A stretch of 41,293 nucleotides of DNA from Oxalobacteraceae bacterium (GTDB lineage: Bacteria; Pseudomonadota; Gammaproteobacteria; Burkholderiales; Burkholderiaceae_D): contig DPRS01000031.1 of the NCBI GenBank assembly GCA_003537575.1, forward strand, positions 98,336 to 139,628, given 5' to 3'. The number at the start of each line of letters is the position of its first letter. Positions within the stretch are counted from its first letter, which is position 1. A model generated the notes under the pieces. The model saw nothing but the letters and a program-made list of their open reading frames with translations. It was not told where the DNA came from and searched no databases. The translations under genes were made by a program, and so were the position numbers. This document shows positions 7,968-16,561 of this stretch, one piece after another.

Positions 7968-10066
7968 TGAATGGCCTGAAGCTGCCGGCCTGGCTGTCCG
8001 GCCAGAATTCGAAGGCGCTGGCCGCGCCGATCCTGATCATCATGATGCTGGCGATGATGGTGCTGCCATTGCCGACATTCGTGCTTGACATGTTTTTCAG
8101 CTTTAACCTGGCGCTGTCGATCATCATCCTGCTGACTGCGCTGTACACCGTCAAGCCGCTGGATTTCATGGCCTTTCCGGCCGTGCTGCTGGTATCCACC
8201 ATGCTGCGCCTGTCGCTGAACGTGGCTTCCACCCGCGTGGTGCTTTCCGAAGGCCATACCGGCCCGGACGCCGCCGGCAAGGTGATCGAAGCCTTCGGCC
8301 ACTTCCTCATCGGCGGCAATTACACCGTCGGCATCGTGGTGTTCGTGATCCTGACCATCATTAACTTCGTGGTGGTGACCAAGGGCGCCGGCCGCATCGC
8401 CGAAGTCGGCGCGCGTTTCGCCCTGGATGCGATGCCCGGCAAGCAGATGGCGATCGACGCCGATCTCAACGCCGGCCTGATCGGCGAGGCCGAGGCGCGC
8501 AGCCGCCGCCAGCAAGTGTCGCAGGAGGCCGAGTTCTACGGCTCCATGGACGGTGCCAGCAAATACGTCAAGGGCGACGCCATTGCCGGCATCATCGTCA
8601 CACTCGTCAATGTCATCGGCGGCCTGATCGTCGGCATGATCCAGCACGACATGGCGTTCGGCGCCGCCCTGGAAAACTACACGCTGCTGGCGATCGGCGA
8701 CGGCCTGGTGGCGCAGATCCCCTCGCTGGTGATCTCGGTGGCCGCCGGTATCATCGTCTCGCGCGTGGCCAGCGATGAGGATATCGGCACGCAGCTGATC
8801 AGCCAGCTGTTCGCCAAGCCGCAGGTCATGTACATCACCGCCGCCATCGTCGGCGGCATGGGCATCATTCCCGGCATGCCGCACATTCCCTTCATTTTCC
8901 TGGCGTCGCTGCTGGCTGGCGGCGCCTACATGATGTCGCAGCGCGCCAGGATGGCCGCGGCAGCGGCGCAGACCGCGCCGGAGGAGGCCGCCGCCGCGGC
9001 AGTCGCCGCGCCGGAGCCCGAAGAGGCATCGTGGCAGGATATCGTGCCGGTCGATACGCTCGGCCTGGAAGTCGGCTATCGCCTGATTCCGCTGGTGGAC
9101 AAGGGGCAGGGCGGCGAACTGCTGCGTCGTATCAAGGGCATCCGCAAGAAGTTCGCGCAGGAAGTCGGCTTCCTCTCGCCGCCGGTGCATATCCGCGATA
9201 ACCTCGAACTGAAGCCCTCGGCTTACCGCATCACCTTGAAGGGCGTGGAAGTCGGCGGCGGCGAGGCGCATGCCGGCCAGTTCCTGGCGATTAATCCCGG
9301 CATGGTGACCGGCGCCTTGCCGGGCGCTGCCACCACCGATCCGGCTTTCGGTCTGCCGGCGGTATGGATCGAAGCGGCCATGCGCGAGCAGGCGCAGGCG
9401 ATGGGCTATACCGTGGTCGATGCCGGCACCGTCGTCGCCACCCACCTGAACCACCTCATCACCACCCATGCCGCCGAGTTGATGGGTCGCCAGGAATTGC
9501 AACAGTTGCTGGATCACCTGGGCAAGGAATCGCCCAAGCTGGTGGAAGACCTGGTGCCCAAGCTGCTGCCGATCTCCACCCTGCAAAAAGTGCTACAGAA
9601 CCTGCTGATCGAAGGCGTGCATATCCGCGACATGCGCACTATCATCGAAACCCTGGCCGAGTACGCGCCGCAGGTGCAGGATCCGAACGATCTCACCGCG
9701 CAGGTGCGCATTGCCCTGGGTCGCGCTATCGTGCAGCAGATTTTCGCGGCATCGAACGAACTGTCGGTAATGACGCTGGACAATCGCCTCGAGCGCCTGC
9801 TGATGCAGGCGCTGCAGACCAGCGGCGCGGACGGCGCCGGCATCGAGCCGGGCCTGGCCGACGCCCTGGCGATGCAGACCGCGAACGCGGCGCGCCAGCA
9901 GGAACAGATGGGCCTGACCCCGGTGCTGCTAGTGCCGGGGCCGTTGCGCCCGCTGCTGGCACGCTTCCTGCGCCGCGCGATTCCACAGCTGAAGGTGCTG
10001 TCGCATGCCGAAGTGCCGGAAACAAAGACCATCAAGGTCACCAGCCTGGTGGGCAACGCCGCCTGA
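7967..10066 (+). CDS. flhA: FlhA export-gate protein
   Basis: FlhA (699 residues) forms the large nonameric export gate with a cytoplasmic docking ring. The N-terminal half shows multiple membrane segments and the highly conserved family region around STMLRLSLNVASTRVVL, followed by GNYTVGIVVFVIL and the FHIPEP-type loop GRIAEVGARFALDAMPGKQM. An Ala/Pro/Glu linker near residues 325-355 leads to the soluble domain, which ends with VLSHAEVPETKTIKV. Length is normal. It overlaps flhB by one base, and a 270-bp gap then precedes flhF. Confidence 0.98.
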   Translation: MNGLKLPAWLSGQNSKALAAPILIIMMLAMMVLPLPTFVLDMFFSFNLALSIIILLTALYTVKPLDFMAFPAVLLVSTMLRLSLNVASTRVVLSEGHTGPDAAGKVIEAFGHFLIGGNYTVGIVVFVILTIINFVVVTKGAGRIAEVGARFALDAMPGKQMAIDADLNAGLIGEAEARSRRQQVSQEAEFYGSMDGASKYVKGDAIAGIIVTLVNVIGGLIVGMIQHDMAFGAALENYTLLAIGDGLVAQIPSLVISVAAGIIVSRVASDEDIGTQLISQLFAKPQVMYITAAIVGGMGIIPGMPHIPFIFLASLLAGGAYMMSQRARMAAAAAQTAPEEAAAAAVAAPEPEEASWQDIVPVDTLGLEVGYRLIPLVDKGQGGELLRRIKGIRKKFAQEVGFLSPPVHIRDNLELKPSAYRITLKGVEVGGGEAHAGQFLAINPGMVTGALPGAATTDPAFGLPAVWIEAAMREQAQAMGYTVVDAGTVVATHLNHLITTHAAELMGRQELQQLLDHLGKESPKLVEDLVPKLLPISTLQKVLQNLLIEGVHIRDMRTIIETLAEYAPQVQDPNDLTAQVRIALGRAIVQQIFAASNELSVMTLDNRLERLLMQALQTSGADGAGIEPGLADALAMQTANAARQQEQMGLTPVLLVPGPLRPLLARFLRRAIPQLKVLSHAEVPETKTIKVTSLVGNAA

Positions 10067-10336
10067 CGCGCCGGCCGCGATACAAATTTTCCGATGACTG
10101 CCACCCGCGCATGAGGGATGCATCGCAACGATGTTGTCGAAATGCGGGGGGTTTTCCCGGCTATTCCTTCGATGGAAAGGCTTGCTGCCAATCGATAATG
10201 CTATTAACACTTATTGCATAGTCCGGCGATCCGTTTACAGTGCCGAGCGGCCAGGGGATCCGCGTTCATCGCGTAACGGCTTTTGCAATCAGCATCATTG
10301 AAGCATGAAAGTTACAAGCCTAGTTGGAGGCCAAGC
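10067..10336. other. 270-bp gap between flhA and flhF
   Basis: This is the longest stretch without a gene in the window. I see no credible small ORF, no sigma-28 site with correct spacing and no strong terminator. GATAAT at about 10194 resembles a -10 element but lacks a matching -35. The ribosome binding site of flhF, GGAGG at 10326-10330, is the only confident signal. A promoter for flhF-flhG-fliA could lie here but cannot be defined by eye. Confidence 0.4.
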
Positions 10337-11647
10337 ATGAACGTAAGAAAATTCACCGGCGCCACATCCCGCGACGCATTGCGCAAAGTGCGCGATGCGC
10401 TTGGCGCGGATGCCGTGATCCTATCCAACCGCAATGTGGATGGCGCCACCGAGATCCTGGCGCTGGCGCCAGAGGATATGTCGGCGCTGGCCGAGCCCGT
10501 AGCCGAAACGCCGGCGTCGGCCCCGACAATTTCGCAATCAACCCTGGCGGCGCTGGCACCGCGCAATGTGGCCGGAAACGCGGCTGAAAACAACCAGGCT
10601 TCCCGTCTGGCCGAGTCCCTGAACGCCGCGCGCGAGATGAGCGCCGCCGCCGAACAGCCGGCCAGCACCGAATTGGCCAGGATGATGGCCGAGATTCGCT
10701 CCATGCGCGGCATGCTGGAGTCGCAGCTGGCCGGGATTTCTTTTGGCAGCCAGCAGCAACGCTCGCCGGCGAAGTCGGCGGTGCTGCGCGAAATGCTGGC
10801 GGCGGGCTATTCCGCCAGCCTGGGGCGCTTCCTGATTGAAAAAATGCCGTCCAGCCTTAACGCCAGCGCCGGCATGAGCTGGATCCGCTCGATTCTGTCG
10901 CGCAACCTGGCGACGCTGAGTAACGAAAACGACATTCTTGACCAGGGCGGCGTGTATGCCCTGGTAGGGCCGACCGGCGTCGGCAAGACCACCACCACCG
11001 CCAAGCTGGCGGCGCGCTGCGTGATGCGCCACGGCGCCGGCAAGCTGGCGCTGATCACCACCGACGGTTACCGTATCGGCGGTTACGAGCAGCTGCGCAT
11101 CTACGGCAAGATTCTCGGCGTGATGGTGCACTCGGTGAAGGATGAAACCGACCTGAGGATCGCCCTCTCCGAACTGAAGAACAAGCACATGGTGCTGATC
11201 GACACGGTCGGCATGAGTCAGCGCGACCAGATGGTGGCCGAGCAGATTGCCATGCTGTCCGGCACCGGCACCAGGGTTAACCGCCTGTTGTGCATGTCGG
11301 CCACTTCGACCGGCGAAACCCTGAGCGAAGTGGTGCGCGCCTATCAGGGCGGCGGCCTGTCCGGCTGCATCATGACCAAGCTGGACGAGGCGGCCACCAT
11401 TGGCGGCGTGCTCGACGTGGCGATCCGCCAGAAGCTTAAAATGTATTACGTCGCCAATGGTCAGCGCGTGCCGGAAGACCTGCACGTGGCTAACAGGGAT
11501 TACCTGGTCGACCGTTCCTTCAAGCTCAAGCGCGAAACCGCGCCATTCCAGTACCAGGATGCCGAGTTGCCGCTGGTGGTGGCCAACGCTGTACGTGGCA
11601 TGGGCGGCATGAACGGTTCCGGCCTGCGCGAGGTGTCCCTTGGCTAA
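10337..11647 (+). CDS. flhF: FlhF SRP-type GTPase for flagellar placement
   Basis: FlhF (436 residues) is a signal-recognition-particle-type GTPase that marks the flagellar assembly site and assists early basal-body components. It opens with MNVRKFTGATSRDALRKVRDALG, the typical FlhF N-terminus, then a low-complexity B region. The NG domain has Walker A G211-PTGVGKT-T219, the DGYRIGGYEQLRIYG segment, LIDTVGMSQRD and the late TKLDEAATIGG. The ATG at 10337 is chosen over an upstream in-frame start at 10283 because GGAGG sits 6 bases before it and homology begins here. It overlaps flhG by 8 bases, consistent with the two proteins working as a pair. Confidence 0.96.
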   Translation: MNVRKFTGATSRDALRKVRDALGADAVILSNRNVDGATEILALAPEDMSALAEPVAETPASAPTISQSTLAALAPRNVAGNAAENNQASRLAESLNAAREMSAAAEQPASTELARMMAEIRSMRGMLESQLAGISFGSQQQRSPAKSAVLREMLAAGYSASLGRFLIEKMPSSLNASAGMSWIRSILSRNLATLSNENDILDQGGVYALVGPTGVGKTTTTAKLAARCVMRHGAGKLALITTDGYRIGGYEQLRIYGKILGVMVHSVKDETDLRIALSELKNKHMVLIDTVGMSQRDQMVAEQIAMLSGTGTRVNRLLCMSATSTGETLSEVVRAYQGGGLSGCIMTKLDEAATIGGVLDVAIRQKLKMYYVANGQRVPEDLHVANRDYLVDRSFKLKRETAPFQYQDAELPLVVANAVRGMGGMNGSGLREVSLG

Positions 11648-12482
11648 CTTCCACACCGATCAGGCCGAAGGCCTGCGCCGCATGCTGGCCGGGCAACGCC
11701 CGCGTGTTTTCACTTTCCTCTCGGCCTTGCCGGACGAAGAGAAAAATGCGGTGTTGGCAAATCTGGGGGCCTCCCTCGTGCGCTCCGGCAGCGATGTGCT
11801 GCTGCTGGATGCGCGCACCGCCGGCGGTGTCGCTGAACAGATGAATGCGCCGCGCCGCGCCAGCCTGCTGGATGTGGCGCGCCAGGAAGGGAAGGCGACC
11901 GAGCTGGTTCAGGCCATGCCGCAGGGGTTCGGCGTGGCCAGGCTGGCGCATGCGACCGCGCAGTCGCGCGCCAGGCTGCAGGCGGCCGCAAGGGAAGATT
12001 TGCTGAAGCACCGGCTGGAGCAGGCCTTCGTCGCGCTGGCGAAAGAGCACGATATCGTGCTGGTTGACGGCGAATTGAGCCAGGATGATGAATTCGCGCT
12101 ACCGGCGATGGCCGGCGGCGAAGTCGTGGTGCAGGTGTCGAACAAGGCGGAATCGATCAAGACGGCATATGCGATGATCAAGCGCCTGACGTCGAGCCAG
12201 GGAAGGCGGCCGGTCAGCGTGCTGGTCAGCGGCGTCGGCGAGCGCGAGGCGAAAATCGTGTATGACAACATCGCCCAGGCAGCCCGGCGCTATCTGGCCA
12301 CCGAAGTTGGTTTTCTCGGCTCAGTGCCGGCCGACGAGCATGTCAGCCGCGCCGCCAGGCTGGGGCGCAGCGTGGTCGAGGCCTTTCCGCTGGCCGGCGC
12401 CTCGCTGGCCTTCCGCAAGCTGGCAGGGCGTTGCGCAATGGCTGACATTCCTGCGATGGGCGGCATCCAGATGGCGGGTTAA
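11640..12482 (+). CDS. flhG: FlhG/FleN-like protein with degenerate P-loop
   Basis: A 280-residue MinD/ParA-fold protein in the flhG (fleN) position. FlhG normally hydrolyses ATP, limits flagellar number and activates the FlhF GTPase. The N-terminal activation motif is intact here: D7-QAEGLRRML. The ATPase site is not. Where FlhG proteins carry GKGGVGKT, this one has S28-ALPDEEK-N36, keeping only the final lysine (K35). The following loop reads LLLDARTAGG instead of the usual acidic switch sequence, and the Walker B region reads VLVDGELSQDD. It starts at a TTG overlapping flhF by 8 bases, with a GAGG-like ribosome site; a later start would remove the FlhF-activating motif. It probably still acts on FlhF but may not cycle ATP. 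Confidence 0.88.
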   Translation: MANFHTDQAEGLRRMLAGQRPRVFTFLSALPDEEKNAVLANLGASLVRSGSDVLLLDARTAGGVAEQMNAPRRASLLDVARQEGKATELVQAMPQGFGVARLAHATAQSRARLQAAAREDLLKHRLEQAFVALAKEHDIVLVDGELSQDDEFALPAMAGGEVVVQVSNKAESIKTAYAMIKRLTSSQGRRPVSVLVSGVGEREAKIVYDNIAQAARRYLATEVGFLGSVPADEHVSRAARLGRSVVEAFPLAGASLAFRKLAGRCAMADIPAMGGIQMAG

Positions 12483-12502
12483 ACAGGGATAATAAAATAT
12501 CA

Positions 12503-13234
12503 ATGTACACCGCGCATGGAAAATCGGACAAGAATCATCTGCTGCAGGAACATGCGCCGCTGGTGAAGCGACTGGCGCACCAGATGAAGGCCAAGTTGCC
12601 GCACAGCGTGGAAGTGGACGACCTGGTGCAGGCCGGCATGATCGGCCTGCTGGATGCGGTCAACCGCTACGAGGATAATCACGGCGCGCAGTTCGAGACT
12701 TACGCCGTGCAACGCATCCGCGGCGCCATGCTGGATGAGTTGCGCAGCAGCGACTGGCTGCCGCGCAGCATCCGTCAGAACATGCGCAAGATCGAAGAAG
12801 CCATGCAGAAGCTGCAGCAGCGCCTCGGCCGCCCGCCGCTGGAAACCGAGGTGGCCAAGCAGCTGAAGATGTCGCTGGCCGAATACCAGGATCTGCTGAA
12901 CGACAGCGGCGGCCACCAGTTGGTGTATTACGAGGATTTCCACGAGAGCGAGGATAGCGAGCATTTCCTCGACCGCTATTGCACCGACCAGTCGGACGAT
13001 CCGTTGCAAAGCCTGATGAACCTGGGCTTCCGCCAGGCCGTGATCGCCGCCATCGAAGCTTTGCCGGAACGGGAAAAAATCCTCATGGGCCTCTACTATG
13101 AACAGGAAATGAACCTGAAGGAGATCGGTGCAGTGATGAACGTATCTGAATCGCGCGTGTCGCAACTGCATAGCCAGGCGGTCGCGCGTTTGCGTACCTT
13201 TCTGCGGGAGCGAGCGTGGACTGGGCTAGCCTAG
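12503..13234 (+). CDS. fliA: FliA, flagellar sigma-28 factor
   Basis: FliA (243 residues) directs RNA polymerase to late flagellar and chemotaxis promoters and is held inactive by FlgM until the hook is complete. Region 2 is clear, with HSVEVDDLVQAGMIGLLDAVNRYE and FETYAVQRIRGAMLDELR split across it. Region 3 includes RPPLETEVAKQL, and region 4 ends with the helix-turn-helix NLKEIGAVMNVSESRVSQLH. It begins 20 bases after flhG and its 3' end overlaps motC by 19 bases. Its anti-sigma factor, flgM, lies about 5 kb downstream on the other strand. Sites fitting its consensus were found upstream of flgM, flgA and flgK. Confidence 0.97.
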   Translation: MYTAHGKSDKNHLLQEHAPLVKRLAHQMKAKLPHSVEVDDLVQAGMIGLLDAVNRYEDNHGAQFETYAVQRIRGAMLDELRSSDWLPRSIRQNMRKIEEAMQKLQQRLGRPPLETEVAKQLKMSLAEYQDLLNDSGGHQLVYYEDFHESEDSEHFLDRYCTDQSDDPLQSLMNLGFRQAVIAAIEALPEREKILMGLYYEQEMNLKEIGAVMNVSESRVSQLHSQAVARLRTFLRERAWTGLA

Positions 13235-13956
13235 CCGGCATCGCGCTGGCGCTGGGCGGCCTGCTGGCCGGCCAGCTGCTGGAGGGCGGCCATCTGAGCT
13301 CGCTGCTGCAGCCGGCGGCTTTCATCATCGTCGGCATCGGCACGGTGGGCGCTGTGCTGCTGCAAAGCGGCATGCCCGATTTTTTGCGCGGCGTGCGCCT
13401 GGCCAAGTCAGTGTTCGTGTCGCCGCCCGACACTTCGGTCGCGCTCGAGCAACAGGTGTTGACCTGGAGCGGGCAGGCGCGACGCGAGGGCTTGCTGAGC
13501 CTGGAGCGCTACCTCGAAGGGGTCAAGGATTCTTTCCGCGCCAAGGGCTTGCGCATGCTGATTGACGGCATCGATCCGTTCAAGCTCAAGGATATCCTCG
13601 AAACCGATCTCGACAGTTACGAGCGCCACCAGCGGCAGGCGATCAAGGTCTGGGAAGCGGCGGGCGGCTATGCGCCGACCATCGGCATCATCGGCGCCGT
13701 GCTCGGCCTGATTCACGTGATGGAAAACCTCGCCAATCCCGCGCAACTCGGCAGCGGGATTGCGGTGGCCTTCGTCGCCACCATCTATGGCGTCGGACTG
13801 GCCAATCTGGTGTTTTTGCCGATCGCCAACAAGCTCAAATCCCTCCTGGCGCGCGAGGTGGCGCAGCGTGAGATGCTGATCGCCGCCTTTTTCGGCATCG
13901 CTCTCGGCGACAACCCGCGCGTGATCGAGGAGCGCATGAGCGCCCACCGGCGCTAG
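13216..13956 (+). CDS. motC: MotC/MotA-type stator subunit
   Basis: A 246-residue integral membrane stator protein of the MotA/PomA/MotC family, which with MotD conducts ions to drive rotation. The first two membrane helices occupy about residues 4-22 and 34-52, followed by a large cytoplasmic loop containing RREGLLSLERYLEG. The final two helices include the conserved segment YAPTIGIIGAVLGLIHVMENL and GIAVAFVATIYGVGLAN. The GTG start overlaps fliA by 19 bases, so the stator is translationally tied to sigma-28. The order fliA-motC-motD suggests the MotC/MotD type rather than a MotA/MotB pair. A separate motA/motB pair may exist elsewhere but is not in the window. Confidence 0.92.
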   Translation: MDWASLAGIALALGGLLAGQLLEGGHLSSLLQPAAFIIVGIGTVGAVLLQSGMPDFLRGVRLAKSVFVSPPDTSVALEQQVLTWSGQARREGLLSLERYLEGVKDSFRAKGLRMLIDGIDPFKLKDILETDLDSYERHQRQAIKVWEAAGGYAPTIGIIGAVLGLIHVMENLANPAQLGSGIAVAFVATIYGVGLANLVFLPIANKLKSLLAREVAQREMLIAAFFGIALGDNPRVIEERMSAHRR

Positions 13957-13977
13957 CATACCTCGACAAGGCGAACC

Positions 13978-14763
13978 ATGGCGCGCAAGAGACACGAGGA
14001 AGAGCACGAGAACCATGAGCGCTGGCTGGTATCGTATGCTGACTTCATCACGCTGCTGTTCGCTTTTTTCGTGGTGATGTACGCCATCTCTTCGGTCAAT
14101 GAAGGCAAGTACCGGGTGCTGTCCGATTCACTCGGCAGCGCCTTCGGCACCGGCGCGGCGGCTTCGATGGTGCAGGTGTCGCCGGAGCGTCAGCAGGCGT
14201 TTCCCTTGCGCCGGCACAGCGCGCAGGACCGGCAGCGGCTTGAGTCGCTACGCCGCGAGCGTGAAGCGATGACCAGGATTGCGCTGCAGATGCGGCAGTC
14301 GCTGGCGCCGCTGATCAAGCGCGGCATCGTGCGCGTGACCCAGACCAGCCACGGCGTCAAGGTGGAAATCAACGCCAGCATCCTGTTCGCGCCGGGCGAT
14401 GCCAGCCTGACCGCGGAATCCGGCGAAGTCCTGACGGCCATCGCGCAGGTCCTGAAGGAGGATAAGCATGCCTTGCAGGTGATCGGGCATACCGACAATC
14501 TGCCCATCAGCAATGCCGTATTTCCGTCGAACTGGGAATTGTCCAGCGCGCGCGCCGGCAGCGTAGTGCGTCTGCTGACCGATAATGGCATCGCGCAGGC
14601 ACGCCTGAGCGCGGTCGGTCATGCCGATAACTTCCCGGTTGCGGCCAACGAAAGCGCGGAAGGGCGCACTCGCAACCGCCGCGTGGAAATCATGATCCTG
14701 GCGGAATTGCCGGAGAAGGAAAACGAAGCACCGACGCCGCTTTTCGGCGCCAGGCAGGAGTAG
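13978..14763 (+). CDS. motD: MotD/MotB-type stator subunit
   Basis: A 261-residue stator partner anchored to peptidoglycan. A charged N-terminus leads into one membrane helix with the ion-binding aspartate D22 in SYADFITLLFAFFVVMYA. After a plug/linker region, the OmpA-like domain carries VIGHTDNLPI, SNWELSSARA and the peptidoglycan-contact segment GRTRNRRVEIMI. It follows motC by 21 bases. Only 15 bases separate its stop from the convergent modC stop, and there is no strong terminator between them. Confidence 0.94.
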   Translation: MARKRHEEEHENHERWLVSYADFITLLFAFFVVMYAISSVNEGKYRVLSDSLGSAFGTGAAASMVQVSPERQQAFPLRRHSAQDRQRLESLRREREAMTRIALQMRQSLAPLIKRGIVRVTQTSHGVKVEINASILFAPGDASLTAESGEVLTAIAQVLKEDKHALQVIGHTDNLPISNAVFPSNWELSSARAGSVVRLLTDNGIAQARLSAVGHADNFPVAANESAEGRTRNRRVEIMILAELPEKENEAPTPLFGARQE

Positions 14764-14778
14764 CCGCGGCAACATCAC

Positions 14779-15885
14779 TCATTTCGCCAGGATATGCAGT
14801 TGTCGCTCGCGAAGCAGCACCTCGATTGTCGCTGGCGGATTCAGATGCAATTCGTTCATTAGCCTGAGCGGCACCTGCAGGTGCAGCGGTTCCGGAATGC
14901 CGGGCAGGGTGGCGGCAATGCGCGCTTCTTCACCCAGAGGCAAGACAGCTTGCAGCGTCATGGGCACGCGATTTCTGCCAGATGGCAATTCACCGCTGAT
15001 CAGCGAGGGCAAGCGCACCGCGCTATCCGGCACCATCCAGCGCACCTGGCAGCCGGGCGGAAAGCCGGCGGAAAGCGGGCAAGCCAGTTGTCGGCCGCCG
15101 GCTTCGAGCCAGGTCAGCTGTTCGGCTTCGTCATGGCACAGAATCCTGCCGTCGAAAAAATTGCGCACGCCAACCAGGCGGGCAGCCAGTTCATTCACCG
15201 GCCGCGCCATCACTTCGCGCGGCCGGCCGCTTTGCAGCGTTTGGCCATCAGCCAGCAGGGTAATCCGGTCAGCCAGGAGCAATGCCTCATTGAGATCATG
15301 CGTGACCATGACGATAGGCAGGGATAGTTCCTGCTTGAGTTCTGCCAGCTCGATGTAGAGCGTTTCACGGGTGGCCCGGTCAACCGCGGAGAAGGGTTCA
15401 TCCAGCAACAGGATGGCGGGTTCGCGGGCCAGGGCGCGGGCCAGCGCGACGCGCTGCTGCTGGCCACCGGACAGCTCGGCAGGGCGGCGTTGTTCCAGTC
15501 CGTCCAGATGCACTTTCGCCAGCCATGCCATGGCGCGCGCCTGGCGTTCGCCCGCTGGCAGATCGCTCAGCCCGGCCATCACGTTGGCTACCGCGCTCAT
15601 GTGCGGAAACAGCCCGTAATGCTGCGGCACATAACCGACCCGGCGCTGCTGGGGGGACAGGTGGATCTTGCTGGCGCTGTCGAACCAGCACACGCCGCCG
15701 CACGCGATGCGGCCCTGCGCAGGCCGGGCAAGCCCGGCGATCAGTCGCAGCAGCGTGGACTTGCCGCTGCCTGACGGGCCGACCAGGGCCAGCAGTTGCC
15801 CGCCTGCGCAGTCCAGTGCCGCATGCAGCCGGACTGGCGCGGCAAGCTCGGCTGCAAGGCTCAAGCCGGAGTGGAGGCTGGCCAT
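14779..15885 (-). CDS. modC: ModC molybdate ABC transporter ATPase
   Basis: The cytoplasmic ATP-binding subunit of the molybdate importer, 368 residues. Walker A is G36-PSGSGKS-T44, the Q-loop region reads VGYVPQHYGLFPHM, the ABC signature is LSGGQQQR, Walker B is ILLLDEPFSAVD and the switch histidine lies in VMVTHDLNEAL. The roughly 130 C-terminal residues fit the Mop/TOBE oxyanion-binding domain of ModC. The start follows the modB stop by one base and is preceded by GGGAGG, which overlaps that stop. This gene interrupts the flagellar locus and is convergent with motD. Confidence 0.93.
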   Translation of the reverse strand: MASLHSGLSLAAELAAPVRLHAALDCAGGQLLALVGPSGSGKSTLLRLIAGLARPAQGRIACGGVCWFDSASKIHLSPQQRRVGYVPQHYGLFPHMSAVANVMAGLSDLPAGERQARAMAWLAKVHLDGLEQRRPAELSGGQQQRVALARALAREPAILLLDEPFSAVDRATRETLYIELAELKQELSLPIVMVTHDLNEALLLADRITLLADGQTLQSGRPREVMARPVNELAARLVGVRNFFDGRILCHDEAEQLTWLEAGGRQLACPLSAGFPPGCQVRWMVPDSAVRLPSLISGELPSGRNRVPMTLQAVLPLGEEARIAATLPGIPEPLHLQVPLRLMNELHLNPPATIEVLLRERQLHILAK

Positions 15886-15886
15886 G

Positions 15887-16561
15887 CTACCTCCCGAAGC
15901 GCCGGCTCAGGCTGCTCGCCAGGGCCAGCACCGTCATCGAGAACACCAGCAGAAACAGCGACATGTGGCCGGCAGCCGTGAAGTCGAAGGCTTGCACCTT
16001 GTCATAGACGGCGATGGCGGCGGTCTTGGTCTCTCCGGGGATGCTGCCGCCGACCATCAGCACGACGCCGAACTCGCCCAGCGTGTGCGCGAAAGTCAGC
16101 ACGATGCCCGTCAGTACGCCGGGCCAGGCCAGCGGCAGTTCGACCGTGAGCAGCGAGCGCCAGAAGCTCATGCCACAACAGGCGGCGGCGTCGCGAACCT
16201 CATGCGGAATGGTTTCGAAGGCGCGCTGGATCGGCTGCACCGCAAAGGGGATGTTGACCAGCAGTGAGGCCAGCACCAGGCCGGAAAAATTGAAAACCAG
16301 CGAATGCCCCGTGAGCCGTTCGACCGATCGGCCGATCCAGGATTCGCCGCCCAGTCCGACCAGCAGATAGTAGCCGACCACGGTGGGCGGCAACACCAGC
16401 GGGACGGCCAGCAGCGCTTCCACCAGCGCCTTGCCGCGGAAACGCCGGAAGGCCAGCCAGCGGCCGGCGAAAAGCGCGGCCGGCAAGAGCAGCAGTACGG
16501 TCATGCTGCCGAGTTTCAGCGACAAGACAAGCGCCGGCCAATCCATGCCGCCTTCGCTCAT
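15887..16561 (-). CDS. modB: ModB molybdate ABC transporter permease
   Basis: The 224-residue inner-membrane permease of the molybdate importer. Several hydrophobic helices are visible. The conserved ModB features include LAVPLVLPPTVVGYYLL near residue 50-65 and the cytoplasmic coupling loop DAAACCGMSFWRSLLTVELP near 140-160, which contacts the ATPase. It overlaps modA by four bases (ATGA) and is followed one base later by modC, a tightly coupled operon modA-modB-modC. Sulphate or tungstate permeases are related, but the ModA and ModC context favours molybdate. Confidence 0.93.
   Translation of the reverse strand: MSEGGMDWPALVLSLKLGSMTVLLLLPAALFAGRWLAFRRFRGKALVEALLAVPLVLPPTVVGYYLLVGLGGESWIGRSVERLTGHSLVFNFSGLVLASLLVNIPFAVQPIQRAFETIPHEVRDAAACCGMSFWRSLLTVELPLAWPGVLTGIVLTFAHTLGEFGVVLMVGGSIPGETKTAAIAVYDKVQAFDFTAAGHMSLFLLVFSMTVLALASSLSRRFGR

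Noticed and set aside
7823..9586. Long minus-strand ORF opposite flhA (587 codons)
   Set aside because: It is a mirror of the high-GC flhA codon pattern, is rich in His/Arg/Gln, shows no domain, and has no ribosome site or operon context.
10180..10200. Sigma-54-like TGG...TTGCT before flhF
   Set aside because: The GG to GC distance is 8 instead of 10 bases, which sigma-54 promoters do not tolerate.
14734..14778. Bidirectional terminator between motD and modC
   Set aside because: Only a 5-bp stem inside the motD end with no T run on either side; too weak to call.
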